A DNA stretch of 20,552 nucleotides, from the NCBI GenBank assembly GCA_016716085.1, contig JADJWY010000011.1:1-20552 (forward strand), written 5' to 3'. Positions 1 to 10,015 of the stretch are shown piece after piece. The notes beneath the pieces are model-generated. The model saw only the letters and a program-made list of their open reading frames with translations, was not told where the DNA came from and ran no database searches. The position numbers and the translations under genes are program-made. The stretch comes from Hahellaceae bacterium. Its GTDB lineage: Bacteria > Pseudomonadota > Gammaproteobacteria > Pseudomonadales > Oleiphilaceae. How positions within the stretch are numbered: position 1 is the stretch's first letter; each line of letters starts with the position of its first letter.

Positions 1-911
1 GCACCATTGGTCAGTATCACCGATGCGGTTGAAGTTATCGCAAAGGGCGCCGAACAGCCCAGATACCTTATTTAAACCGTGAAGACGAAGTGGGCACCTG
101 GCGGGCGCTGGATGTCTTTCGCCACAATGATGCTGAACTACAGACGCTGCGCGACTCACTTTCAGGAGCAGGTCAAAGCACAAACAGCTGAATTGGTCAG
201 CGCGGGGAATGCGGCGGAAGCCGGCAAGTATCTTCAATGCTTTTGTCATTGTCGCATGAATTGAGAACGCCGCTGACCTCCATGAGTGGGGCCTTGAAAA
301 TGTTGCTGCAGGAGACCGTTGCGCTGCCGGAGGAGAAGCGCGGGAACTGATGGTGCTCGCCGATCGCAATGCTGAACGCCTGCTGGCGCTGGTCAATGAT
401 GTTCTGGATCTGCAGAAAATCGAAGCCGGTAAAATGAGTTACGAGATGATCGAGCTGGATCTGGAGCTACTCAAAAGTACGCGGGATGCCATAACCGGCT
501 TTCTCAACGATTGAAGTCGCATTGGGATTGATAATGTCGGTAGGCAGAAGTCGTACTGATTCAAGGTGACCTGCAAAGGCTAACTCAGGTGCTACTCAAT
601 CTGCTGTCAATGCAATTAAGTTCTCGCCTGAGCGCAGCGTGATACATTTAAAGGGGTGAGAGTCAATTAGCAGGGAATTCCAAAATCATCTGTCGGATCA
701 GGGGCACGGCATCCCCCGACAGTTTCCGCCCCAATTGTTCCAACGATTTTCGCAACGTAGCGTCGGTGATCGAAGGCAAACCGGGGGAACCGGACTGGGC
801 ACGGCGATTGTGAAGAGGAAATCGTTGCTGCCCATGGCGGGCGAATTGACGTTAGCAACCGGCCGTCGGAGCATCCGGGGCACCACAGGCACCCGCTTTG
901 ACGTTTTCTGA
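1..911 (+). CDS. Sensor histidine kinase, C-terminal part (HAMP-HisKA-HATPase), frameshifted, 5' partial
   Basis: This is the cytoplasmic part of a membrane sensor kinase that would autophosphorylate on His and pass phosphate to a response regulator. Reading across frames, a HAMP domain comes first (about 1-150: ITDAVEVIAKG, then NREDEVGTWRALDVFRHND). A short coiled linker follows (QVKAQTAELVSA), then the H-box LSHELRTPL (about 247-275) with a HisKA helix pair running to about 510 (LVNDVLDLQKIEAGKMSYE). The ATPase domain shows the N-box (LLNLLS..NAIKFS, about 592-625), DQGHGIP (about 698-718) and a G2-like GGTGLGTAIVK (about 785-815). It ends RFDVF at a TGA (909-911). The sensor domain and start lie left of the window. 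At least five single-base shifts break it (about 65, 230, 340, 514, 612). No partner regulator is visible, so the signal is unknown. Confidence 0.85.
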
Positions 912-950
912 AACCGTTTCCAGTGATCTGGCGCTAGAAGCGGTGTTCTG

Positions 951-3098
951 TTAAACCGCCTGCCCCTTGATTTCGTGGGGATCGGGTAAATGCTTCCCCC
1001 GATCTCCCGCCCGGTGGGCGTGAGCGCCCAAAGGCTTCTTAGCAGCACGCCATCATTGAGCAGCGCCATCATTTCCTCAGTGGTCAACCGGGGTTCAGTT
1101 CCGCCAGTGAGCGCGAATTTTCCATTTTAGCCTTCGCCAGAATCAGCCCCAGTTAAACTCGCTCCGCGGGGTAGTGCGGCGAGGTAACTGGGTGCAGTGC
1201 CATCGTAAAAAGCGCGGGCTGTTCACCACCCGTTGCGGGGCAGGCTTAAATGCCAACTTTGGCGTGGTGGCGGTGGTGGCGACCGAGTCTTTCAACATTT
1301 CCGGCTTGGCGCGCTCTTCCAGTGTCAGCAATAATCACACTTTTTTAAGACCCATACCTGGCGGAGACGCTCCCGCTAAACATCGATAACCGGGGGGCCA
1401 GAAACCAAGACCGCCGTTGACCGGCAACATCCACCAAGAACAGTTCGGGATTCAGCACCTGCGCAGTATGGACTTGCACGCCGAAGATGACTTTCCAATA
1501 GTGCGGTCTCAGGGCATCGACAAACCGGAGGGAACCATCCACGGCGTCGTTGCGGGCTCCAGCCGCTGTCTTCGCCATCAAATTGCTGCACGATTCGGGT
1601 TTGCCCGGGCATCATAATGGGGCAAATAACGCCGACAGCAGCATTTCAGTGATAACACCCAGCCTCGAGTCAGATCGGGTCGCGAAACTGTCAGCGGCGC
1701 AGTTGAATCAGGTTGGATAGCCACCAGGGACCTTCGGCGCGAGCAGAATCACCATGGCGACAACACGAACAATTGGATAGCGCGCTCCGTATCAGACACC
1801 GGCCAATGGGGAACAATGAGGGCGGGCCGGAGTTTCGGTTTCGGTCAGGGCCGCCTGAACGGCGATGTTGAGTCCCACGATGACCAGCAAGGAGACCAGA
1901 AAACGGCGCTGGTGAGCCATGATGCCAGTCAGGAGATGCAGACGCGTCGGAAACGATCAACCTTTGCCATCAACAGCCGGGCTGAAAGTTGCCTCAGCAC
2001 CAGCGTCAGTCACGCACCAGCACATCCGACAGGGCGGGCGGTGCTTCTTCATAGGAGGCCTGCAGGTCGGTATCAGACGCACCCCCAACCCGCCCGGCGC
2101 AACAGGCCTGCTTCAATAAAGTCATGGCTGAGAACACGGCCGCAAACGGAGGTTTCCCTGAGAGTATCGGCAGCTTGGCGCTGTCAGCGAAGCCTGCACG
2201 CGGATAATGGCATTGTACCCCAGAAATTACTGGAAAGACCGTGCGGAGGCCGCCAGACCATTTCCGAAGATAGGGCCGTAACAGGCGTTGGCAAACTGTT
2301 GGAGCCGCCCCATACACCGATCGTGCGTTGACGATGGTCGGAAGTGTCTGAATCAGGCCACGCCCGGCGCTGCTTCCGAGGCGTCTCGCGGTCAGCATAA
2401 CCTCCGCATCCATAACGCTATCGGCATCCAACACGATCATCGAGGCATACGCACCACCCCATCGTTGCACCCAGTCGGCAATATTGCCGGCTTTACGCTC
2501 TACATTCTGAGCGCGGTGGCGGTAATAGATGGGGCAGTCGGGGGACATCTTCTGTGAGCGCATAAAACACCTTCTCTTCCAGAATCCGGGCATCCGGGCG
2601 GGTCGTGTCGCTGAGAATGAACAGATCAAAATGACCCGGCGAAAGTCGCGCCAGACCCGCTGCCATGGCTTCAAGCGATGCGGCAACGTGGTGGGGTCTT
2701 CATTGTAGACCGGCATCAGTACGGCAATACGTCCGGACAAGACGGTGGGATCGGTTTTGCCAGACCTCAGGTCGAGAATCATGCGGCGCAGGAATCCCAC
2801 CAGGGACTGGATGCCGGATAGCGAGATCCAGGTGAAATTGATACCAAAAAGCACAAGGAATACCCATTGCAATACAACCAGGCCTCCACCCCCCTGCATC
2901 AACGACCACATTTCGTAAATGCCTGCAGCCGAGAGTCCCAGCGACGCCCCAAGCACGATCAGGCGCACGAGATGAAGGCTTAGACGCGCCCAGATCGTCC
3001 GGGGCTGGCGTAAGCGAATCCGGTTGGCATGCAGGGGCTGGCGTGGCATCGACAGCGGGATTCGGTGGGTAAAGAGCAAGTCCGACGGTTTTGGGCAT
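951..3098 (-). CDS. opgH: Glucans biosynthesis glucosyltransferase H (OpgH/MdoH), frameshifted
   Basis: OpgH is an inner-membrane processive GT2 glucosyltransferase that builds the beta-1,2-linked glucan backbone of osmoregulated periplasmic glucans from UDP-glucose. Visible pieces in order are an N-terminal membrane helix (RLIVLGASLGLSAAGIYEMW), a second one, then the GT2 domain with LMPVYNEDPTT, KAGNIADWVQRWGG, the acidic motif VLDADSVMD and YEEAPPALSDVLVRD. Further downstream are PHWPVSDTERAIQLF, LNPELFL and a C-terminal LTTEEMMALLNDGVLLRSL. All align in order with the E. coli protein as I remember it. The reconstructed end is KHLPDPHEIKGQAV with TAA at 951-953. Start ATG at 3096-3098 lies 14 bp after the opgG stop, so the two are almost certainly co-transcribed. 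The implied length, about 715 residues, is shorter than E. coli's 847, mostly at the N-terminus. Many frameshifts, densest between 1000 and 2650. Confidence 0.9.
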
Positions 3099-3112
3099 GA
3101 TCAGGACATCCG

Positions 3113-4621
3113 CTAACGAGGCAGCCAGCGGTGCGGCGGGTTTCACCGACGGACTGACCGTTGCTGTCGCGAGGACCAGACGAATTTCGGTCAGGTTATC
3201 ATCGGTCGGATCAAGCTGAATCACGACGCGCCACCCCGGTCTCCGGGTTGTCACCGGATTACAGTGCTGATCAGCTTGCCACTGCTTAGACTGACTTCGG
3301 GTGTGATTTTGTCCGCTGTCAGGCCGCCATTACTGTCGTAGTCAATGGTCAGAACCTGGTGCCGCTTTTGGAAATCCAATCCGCGGGCAGAACGAATGAC
3401 ACGGGCCAGGTTTTTAATCTGCCTTACGTCGTCGGGCCAGGTGATCCGATACTCCAGCGGGAAGGGTTCTCCCGCGGCCAGGGTCTGATCGGGGCGCCAG
3501 TAAGCCACAATGTTGTCATTAGCCTCTGAATCCGAGGGGATCTCGACCAGAATGACATGGCCGGCTCCCCAATCTCCTGGGGGGTGACCCAGGCAGAGGG
3601 ACGTTGGTGATAGTGCGCTTCGAGATCCTGAAAAGCGGCCAGCTTTCGTTGACGTTGAATCAGACCAAACCCGCGCGGTGTCTGATCTGAAAAGGCGCTG
3701 ATCTGCAGTGACTGGGGGTTGGTGAGCGGTCGCCAGATCCATTCGCCGCGGCCACTCAGCATGGCCAGACCCTCTGAGTCGTGGACTGCCGGACGATAGT
3801 CAGAAAAGTCGGAGGATCGAAGAGCCAAACCAGAACATGGACGTCAGAGGCCCCAGACCAACATGGTGCAGTGGTGCCCTCGGATAGAGCGTGGCCAGTA
3901 CGTCAATGTAAGTGGGAGAGCCAGGATAAATGCTGAAACGATAGGCGCCCGTGACACGGGGGCTATCCAGCAGGGCATGAACGACAATACTGTTGCTACG
4001 CCGGCCGGGACGTTCTAACCAGAATTTACGAAAGGCTGGAAACTCCTCGCCGGTTGGTTCAGCGACGTCGACGGCCAATCCGCGAGCCGACAGCCCATAT
4101 GTGCTGCCCTTTCGAGATCGCCCTGAAATAGCTCGCGCCGGAAGACAACGAACTCATCTTTATAATTGGGCGTGTTGATCAGGAAGTGCAGGCGATAACC
4201 GGCCAGCGTGCCGCCTTTTTGCAGAAGTTCAGCGATGTCAGGTGCTGGGGTGTCGAAACTGTCTGGTCAACGCCAATCACATGAGCGGTGCCGCTTTCCA
4301 CCGAGAATAGCTCTACACCTGGTGAAATAGCTTCCCGGTGCAAAAATTCGGCTTCAAACAGGCTGGACGTCTTGGACCACAGCGCTTTGTCTTTGCGAAA
4401 GCCGGATCTGGCGATACGCGTCATAGTCGAGATCCAGCAGGCTGGCGCGACCTGTAGGGGCGGCAGATAGTCCTGACTGGCCAGTTCACGTGCCTGATCA
4501 ATCACCTGCTGGTGGCTGAAGGTATCCGCCTGAGCGTCGGGCAGGCCTCCACAGAGAGCAAAACACTCAGAGCGACGGCGGCATTTGGCAGAAATCTGAA
4601 ACGAGGTAAAGCCATGGACAT
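3113..4621 (-). CDS. opgG: Glucans biosynthesis protein G (OpgG/MdoG), periplasmic, frameshifted
   Basis: OpgG is a periplasmic beta-sandwich protein needed for osmoregulated periplasmic glucan synthesis, usually encoded just upstream of opgH, as here. The start ATG (4619-4621) has an AAGGA 11 bases upstream and opens a signal peptide (MSMALPRFRFLPNAAVALSV). The mature part begins DTFSHQQVIDQARELASQDY. Family landmarks follow in order: AVDVAEPTGEEFPAFRKFWL, LLDSPRVTGAYRFSIYPGSP, GPLTSMFWFGS, HDSEGLAMLSGRGEWIWRPL, QRPSAWVTPQ, VEIPSDSEANDNIVAYWRPD and PGWRVVIQLDPTDDNLTEIR. The end reads NGQSVGET, then RWLPR and TAG at 3113-3115 after one shift. At about 500 residues it matches the usual family length. 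Several frameshifts (near 4570, 4440, 4260, 4080, 3835, 3560, 3160) break it, but no segment is missing. Confidence 0.92.
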
Positions 4622-4677
4622 GCGAAGTGGCGTCCTTTATCACGTTCGGGGAACGAGGCAACGAGCCTGATCTGAGC

Positions 4678-4683
4678 ATTATA
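4678..4683 (-). promoter_or_regulatory. Candidate -10 box for opgGH
   Basis: On the minus strand the hexamer is a perfect TATAAT, inside a small palindrome (GCATT-ATA-AATGC, 4676-4688). Transcription would start near 4671 and give a leader of about 50 bases before the opgG ATG. The best upstream -35 candidate (TTGCAG, 19-bp spacing) is weak, so this rests mainly on the -10 and its position. Confidence 0.4.
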
Positions 4684-4784
4684 AATGCAAAGGCCGAGCC
4701 ATCTGCAATACGTATACATGGCAGAATTGACTGGCCGTGCCTGGGCTAAGTGAGTGAAGCGTAAAGTCCGGTGACAGTGGGCCT

Positions 4785-4822
4785 CAAAAAGTGTCACGTT
4801 TCTTTCCATTTTACACTTTTTG
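4785..4822. promoter_or_regulatory. 10-bp perfect inverted repeat in the opgG/esterase divergent region
   Basis: The arms caaaaagtgt (4785-4794) and acactttttg (4813-4822) are exact reverse complements separated by 18 bases. A second pair, GTGACA (4771-4776) and TGTCAC (4792-4797), partly overlaps the left arm. The repeats lie between two divergent genes, upstream of the esterase. They could be an operator for a dimeric regulator or an mRNA hairpin. No regulator is assigned. The rest of 4622-4868 shows nothing else I can name. Confidence 0.4.
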
Positions 4823-4868
4823 ATAAGCCAGTCACAAATGCTAAGTCTATGACGCACAGCAGGGATTT

Positions 4869-7800
4869 GTGTCCCGGCAAATCTCTTGCTCAGGGCTGGC
4901 CAATTGGTGTCCGTCCTTTCGAAGTGGAGTCGTCGGCCGTGGTCAGTTTTCCCGTTTCCCCCAGACACTGTTACGTGTCGCCAGCTTTACTGCATTGCTG
5001 ATCTTGCTGACCTTGGGCTTGCCCGCTCATGCAGTGTATTTTTCAGTCGAGGCGGTCGATGGGGTCATCTCCATCGAAGCCGAAAGCTTTCATCGGCAAA
5101 AAACAGCGGACAGACCTACAGCTGGAGCAGTGTTTCCGATGTCGCCTACAGCCGGGGGCAATGCGATTCGTCCCTTCCAGAAGACGTACGGTATGAATAC
5201 ACGGCCTTAAGTAACGGTGCCCGATCTGATTACGATATCGACTTTGTGACCCCCGGAACTTATGTCGTCTGGGTGCGCGGTATGGGGCCGAACGGTTCTT
5301 CGGATTCCGTTCATGTCGGCATGAATGGCAGTGTTGCAGCCAGTGGCGCCAGCTTGCCCGATTTTCAGCCACAGGGCACCGCTCGCTGGGCGAGTGTTCA
5401 GAATGGCACCGCTACCAAGGTTACCGTTCAGGTAAACTCGGCGGGTCAACACGCTGAATCTCTGGATGCGAGTCCGGAACCATCATTGATAAAATTGTTC
5501 TCACCACCAGCACCTCCTATACCCCGTCTGGAATGGGGCCTGCCGAAACCTCGCAAACAGCTACCTCGGCGGCCGCACCCTCTTTCAGCCCTGCGGAAGG
5601 AAGCTTTACCGGACCCGTCAACGTCTCGCTCAGTTCGGCAACGGCAGGCGCCTCTATCTACTACACGCAGGATGGCTCAACGCCTTCTGCAGCCTCAACG
5701 CTTTACACCGGCGCGTTTACGCTATCGGGCTCAGCTACGGTCAAGGCGCTGGCAGTGGCCTCTGGCCTGGCGAACAGCAGTGTAGCTCAAGCCGATTACG
5801 TCATCAGTGGCGCATCGGCTTTTCGTCAGGCCCTGAGCCCGGACGGAGATATTGTCATGGAAGCAGAGCATGCACATAGCCAGAGCGAGCTTAACCCTGC
5901 CTACACTGGCAGATGAAAAGCAGTGCCAACTACGTCGGCGGGCAGGCGATGCAGGCTTTGCCAGAGGACAACATACGCTTTGAGTATACGTCGGTGAGCA
6001 GCAGCGCCCGGATGGATTTCCGCGTCGATTTTCAACAGGCGGGGTTTACTACGTTTGGGTGCGAGGCACGGGTCCGAACGGCTCATCAGATTCTATTCAT
6101 TTGGGGGTAGATGGTTCTGCGGCCTCTGGCGGCGCTAATCTCTCCGATTTTCAGCCTTGGGGAAGTGTGCGCTGGGCGGGGTGCAGAATGCGACGACCAC
6201 TCCGATTATTGTGAATATCCCCTCTACCGGTTTGCACACCGTGAATGTGTGGATGCGTGAGTCTGGAACGATTATTGACCGCGTTTTACTGACTCGCGAT
6301 GGCGGTTTTGTTCCGTCCGGGAATGGTCCTGCTGAAACACCGCAAACCGCCGACTCTGGCGCAGACGGCGTGTTTTTGCCCAAGGTCGATGATCGCAGCA
6401 TGATCGTGGTGGAAGCTGAAAATTATCGTCAGACAACTGCGGCGTCAAATGGACCAGTCGGCAGCTGTTTGACGATGTTTCCTATGTGACCGGCGATCCG
6501 GAAATCGACTGTCAGCCGAAAAAGCGATGCAGGTGCCTGATAATGGCAATCGTTACACCAGTAATGTACCTGCACAGTCGGCGGGGCTGACTTACAAGGT
6601 TAAGTTTGAGCAGAGCGGAACCTACTACGTATGGGCGCGCACCAAGAGCCCTTCTGCCAATTCCAATACCTTGCATGTCGGTTTGAATGGCAGCTTGTCA
6701 GCTGCAGGAACCAGTTTAACAGACAGCAGCACTGCAGGCGTCTACGAGTGGATTAATCAGGCCTCTGGCGGCGTTGCACAGATTACGGTGAGTTCTGCCG
6801 GTGTGCATACCGTGAACGTGTGGATGGACAAAGATGGTGTGTTGCTGGATAAATTGGTGTTGACCCGCAATTCAGCTTTTATCCCCAAACTGTTGGGGCC
6901 AGTACAAAGTGAGCAGGGCGCCTATCGAAGCTATCCGTCGACGCCGGGCTCCACTTTGGCCAGTTGGTCGTTTGACAGTGACCCCTCAGGGGGCTCAACG
7001 CGCGATGGCGTGAGTCAGCGGGAATTGACCTGCGCCAGCTGCCCTTCACGGGTCACGGGCATCGAGGATAAGGCCTATCAGTTTGGAAGCGGTACTGGAT
7101 TAGATCTGCCTGCAGGCGCTTTTAACCTGTCCTCAGCGGTTGGGTTTGCGGTGGAAACACGGGTCAGGTTTTCATCCTGTACGACGGCTCAGGGTATGGT
7201 AGGGAGCGTCAGCCCTTCATCCTCATATCAATGGGTGATTGGCTGCGAGAGCTCGCGTGTGGTTGCAACCATGAGTGACAGCAATGGCAATGGGTCCGGC
7301 ATAAAACTGCAAAGTAGCACCGGGCAGGATAATGGCGCCTGGCACCACGTTGTGCTGGTGAGGGATGGCGTGTTCAGTGAAACCCGGCTGTATGTGGATG
7401 GTCAGCTCGCTGATACGCGCTCCGTGACCAGGGGGCCTTTGCCAATGATGCACCGATGACCGTTGGACGGGGTACAATTTCAGGCGCGGTACGCACTTAT
7501 TCCGGACAGATGGATGGTCTTGGCCTGTACAGCCGTCCTCTGAGACATGATGAGGTGTTGCGCAGCTACCGGGGCAAACAAAGTGGATTGTACAGAACGA
7601 TGTGGGGCTGCGAGTTGCCGGTGAGAGTTATGCCGCTGGGCGACAGCATCACAGCAGGCACTAATGGTAGTCGCACCAAATACTTTGGCACCTATCGGAC
7701 GTCACTCTACGACACCTTGACCAGTACGGGTTATAATGTCGACTTTGTGGGCAGTGCTTACAGTCGTCATACCGATGATCAGGATCGCGATCACGAAGGT

Positions 7801-8475
7801 TGGCCGGGCTACTCCAGTTACCAGTTGAGGAATATAGTGCGGGATTCCCTTGCGATGAATACCGCCGATATCGTTCTGGTGCATGCAGGAACAAATAAAC
7901 TGAGCTCAGCACTTGCTGGAATGACGGAACTTCTGAAATCCGTGGATCTATACAGCAAGAATGTTCCAGTGATCGTGGCGCGCATCATCAATCAACAGAC
8001 GTATAATCCAGACGTCACCCAGTACAACGTTGACCTGGCCGCCATGGTCAACAGTCGGATTGCCAGTGGCGATAAGCTGTTCCTGGTAGATCAGGAGCCT
8101 GTGTTGAATTACGCAACGGATATGTATGACAACCTGCACCCATCGGTGGCAGGCGCTCCCAAGATGAGTACGCCCTGGTACAATGAGTTGGTCACGCTGC
8201 TACCCCGATGTCGTGCGTCCAATCCCATTATCGTTTCGCCGGCCACTCAAAATCTGACGGCTGGCCAGCCCTGGAACTTGCTGCCGGATGTGCTGGGTCA
8301 CCCCAGTGGCACCTTCAGTCTGAGTGGCAAGCCTTCGGGGATGACTATCCACCCACAAACTGGCGAAATCCGTTGGCCTTCACCGGTTGCGGGCACCTAC
8401 CACGTGACCTTGAACGTGAACAACGGAACGGGCAGCGATAGCCTGCAATTTACACTGGCCGTGGGAGCACCTTAA
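4869..8475 (+). CDS. Secreted modular carbohydrate esterase: three jelly-roll CBM-like domains, CHB_HEX, LamG, CE3-like SGNH, Ig-like; frameshifted
   Basis: The likely role is removing acetyl esters from a plant or algal polysaccharide outside the cell. A signal peptide (SFTALLILLTLGLPAHA) is followed by a CBM-like repeat (about 5040-5545), a chitobiase C-terminal-type beta domain (about 5575-5805: IYYTQDGSTPSAASTLYTG), two more copies of the CBM-like repeat (about 5840-6345 and 6400-6905), and a LamG-like jelly roll (about 6945-7580: GAWHHVVLVRDG, LYVDGQLADTR). The SGNH domain is at 7615-8215, and an Ig/He_PIG-like domain ends the protein. SGNH blocks are intact: MPLGDSITAG (Ser codon 7645), HAGTN (Asn 7894) and DNLHPS (Asp 8128, His 8137); the spacing resembles CE3 acetylxylan esterases. 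The start is uncertain: GTG 4869 opens the signal-peptide frame, GTG 4939 has a better GGAG, and no in-frame ATG is seen. Frameshifts fall near 5095, 5455, 5905, 6045, 6175, 6450, 6515 and 7435. The catalytic half is uninterrupted. Confidence 0.85.
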
Positions 8476-9605
8476 AACGGCTCGCACTTATCTGTGGAAG
8501 CCAGCGCGGTGCGAATTACCGGCTGGTTTTCCAGTGTGCGGTGTACGGGACAGCGATCAGCAATTTCCGCAAGGCGCTGTCTTTCCGCATCGGACAAATC
8601 CCCTTCAATTCGCAGGGTACGGGTAATCACATCCAGCTGGCCGTTTTTACCCTCACAGTCTTCGCAATCCTCCCGGTACCTGCGTTCATGCCTCAGGTCA
8701 ACCTGCAAATGATCAACTTTCAGGCCTTTGCGGTTGGCATACATGCGCATCGTCATTGAGGTGCAGGCACCCAGGGCACTGAGCAGGAGTTCGTAAGGAT
8801 CAGGGCCCTGATCGCTACCGCCGGCCGCGAGTGGCTCATCGGCTTGCCAGACATGCTGGTCGGTCATGATGTCGCGCAGAAACCTCTGATTGGCTTCCAG
8901 AACACGAACCTGTCCCCGGGGAACGGGGGAGAGTGCCACGTTGACTGTGGACACGACAGGACAATAACGCAGCGCCCAGGCGTGGATCAGCCCTGCGATG
9001 TAGTCGGCGTCCTCGCGGGAATTCACTGCATGATCCAGCCCCTCCAGGCTCAACAGATTGCAAGGGGCCTTGATGGCTGCCCGCAGCCTTTCAGCCTCGA
9101 AAAATGGCACGCAGGTGTCATAGGGTGAATGCAGGAGTAGGGTGGGTTTTTTTATCGCTGCCAGCCCAATCGCACTATCAGGCGCGTTGTCGGCAAAGTC
9201 CGGAGCGCCCCAGGTCGCTATCGCCTTGCAATCCTCGTGAGCCCCTCTGGCAAGCAGAACAGCCGTGCCGCCTAACCCAAGACCGATGAGCAGTGTCGGC
9301 GCTGAGAGCGTCTTCCTGAGCCACGATGCAGCAGACTCGACTTCCTGAATTCGTCCGGGCAGATGCTGGGCGGTGGGCCTGGCTGGGGCGCTATCCCCCA
9401 AGGCGCTATCAAATCGGAGTACGGACCACCCGTTTTGGCAAAGCTGCTGACTGATGTAGGTGGCGGCAACAGTGCTCTTGGGGCCTCCCCAGGCGTGAGC
9501 GAGCAGGACGAGGCCGTGGGATGGCCCTGATGAGTGCTCAAGCCAGCCGTCCAGAGGAGCGTTTTCGGCGTGCGGTATTTTGACGGTAACACGTTGAATG
9601 GTCAT
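8472..9605 (-). CDS. Alpha/beta hydrolase-OsmC fusion protein
   Basis: An intact 377-residue two-domain protein. Residues about 1-215 form an alpha/beta-hydrolase fold (LVLLAHAWGG, SVLRFDSALGDS, HSPYDTCVPF with Asp163, GLDHAV with His192). Residues about 225-377 form an OsmC/Ohr-like domain carrying the two conserved cysteines (Cys281 in LGACTSMT, Cys352 in DRCPVHR) expected for thiol-dependent reduction of organic hydroperoxides. This fusion is known in proteobacteria. Oddly, the nucleophile elbow reads GLGLGG (108-113), where relatives usually have GHSLGG, so the catalytic Ser is Gly. The hydrolase half may be non-catalytic, perhaps only binding. A REDCEDCEG loop adds a further cysteine pair. 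The ATG (9603-9605) has GGAG 7 bases upstream. Its stop overlaps that of the convergent esterase. Confidence 0.93.
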   Translation of the reverse strand: MTIQRVTVKIPHAENAPLDGWLEHSSGPSHGLVLLAHAWGGPKSTVAATYISQQLCQNGWSVLRFDSALGDSAPARPTAQHLPGRIQEVESAASWLRKTLSAPTLLIGLGLGGTAVLLARGAHEDCKAIATWGAPDFADNAPDSAIGLAAIKKPTLLLHSPYDTCVPFFEAERLRAAIKAPCNLLSLEGLDHAVNSREDADYIAGLIHAWALRYCPVVSTVNVALSPVPRGQVRVLEANQRFLRDIMTDQHVWQADEPLAAGGSDQGPDPYELLLSALGACTSMTMRMYANRKGLKVDHLQVDLRHERRYREDCEDCEGKNGQLDVITRTLRIEGDLSDAERQRLAEIADRCPVHRTLENQPVIRTALASTDKCEPF

Positions 9606-9662
9606 GCTATCTCTCCGTTCTATGGGTGGAGTCTTGATTTAGGTGCGTCGCGAATATTCTCG

Positions 9663-9668
9663 TATACT
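9663..9668 (+). promoter_or_regulatory. Candidate -10 box for the DUF1840 gene
   Basis: TATACT lies 35 bases before the DUF1840 ATG and would start a leader of about 29 bases that includes the GGAG ribosome site. A -35 is unclear: TTGATT (9634-9639) is 23 bp away, which is too far. An 8-bp palindrome GAATATTC (9652-9659) sits just upstream. Confidence 0.3.
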
Positions 9669-9703
9669 GCCAGCCTACACCAAAAAGTAAGTCGGAGACT
9701 GCC

Positions 9704-10015
9704 ATGCTCGTAACCTTCAAAACCCCCGACTATGCCCGCCTGACCTTTTTTGGCAGTGTGGCGGTGAGCCTGATCAAGTTGATGGGGCATAGCGGCCATG
9801 TGCCAGGCTCGATTGGCGCGGAGGAGGTGGCAGATGCCCTGGCTCGCCTTCGCGACGGACTGGCCCGGATCGATGCTCAGGCGGCGGAAGGCAAGCCGCG
9901 TAAAATCGATGACAGTGAGCAAGAGGCTGACGTTGGCTTGAGCCTGCGCGCTAAACCCCTGATCGAACTACTCGAAGCGGCGAGGGCTTCGGGTGATCAT
10001 GTCATGTGGGAGTAG
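9704..10015 (+). CDS. DUF1840 domain protein
   Basis: A 103-residue cytosolic protein matching DUF1840 along its length. The start MLVTFKTPDYARLTFFGSVA and the segment LIKLMGHSGHVPGSIGAEEV are the typical signature, followed by a helical ALARLRDGLARIDAQ and a C-terminal helix LSLRAKPLIELLEAA. The function is unknown. It has no signal peptide or membrane segment. The ATG is preceded by GGAG at 6-base spacing. It is divergent from the hydrolase-OsmC gene, and its last 14 bases overlap the end of the convergent membrane-protein gene. The reading frame is intact. Confidence 0.9.
   Translation: MLVTFKTPDYARLTFFGSVAVSLIKLMGHSGHVPGSIGAEEVADALARLRDGLARIDAQAAEGKPRKIDDSEQEADVGLSLRAKPLIELLEAARASGDHVMWE

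Noticed and set aside
909..919. GAAACcGTTTC palindrome between the convergent kinase and opgH ends
   Set aside because: A one-base centre cannot form a stable hairpin and no T run follows, so I do not call it a terminator.
1816..2331. 171-codon open frame on the plus strand
   Set aside because: It is antisense to opgH, whose conserved segments (for example YEEAPPALSDVLV) read on the minus strand here. It is Arg/Pro-rich with no recognisable domain.
4567..4968. 133-codon open frame on the minus strand upstream of opgG
   Set aside because: It spans the opgG start in the wrong frame and the divergent promoter region. The signal peptide at 4621 and its ribosome site fit opgG better.
5040..6905. 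Possible recent DNA tandem duplication
   Set aside because: The three CBM-like copies are similar in protein but clearly diverged in DNA, and one pair is separated by another domain. This is old domain duplication, not a recent repeat or assembly artefact.
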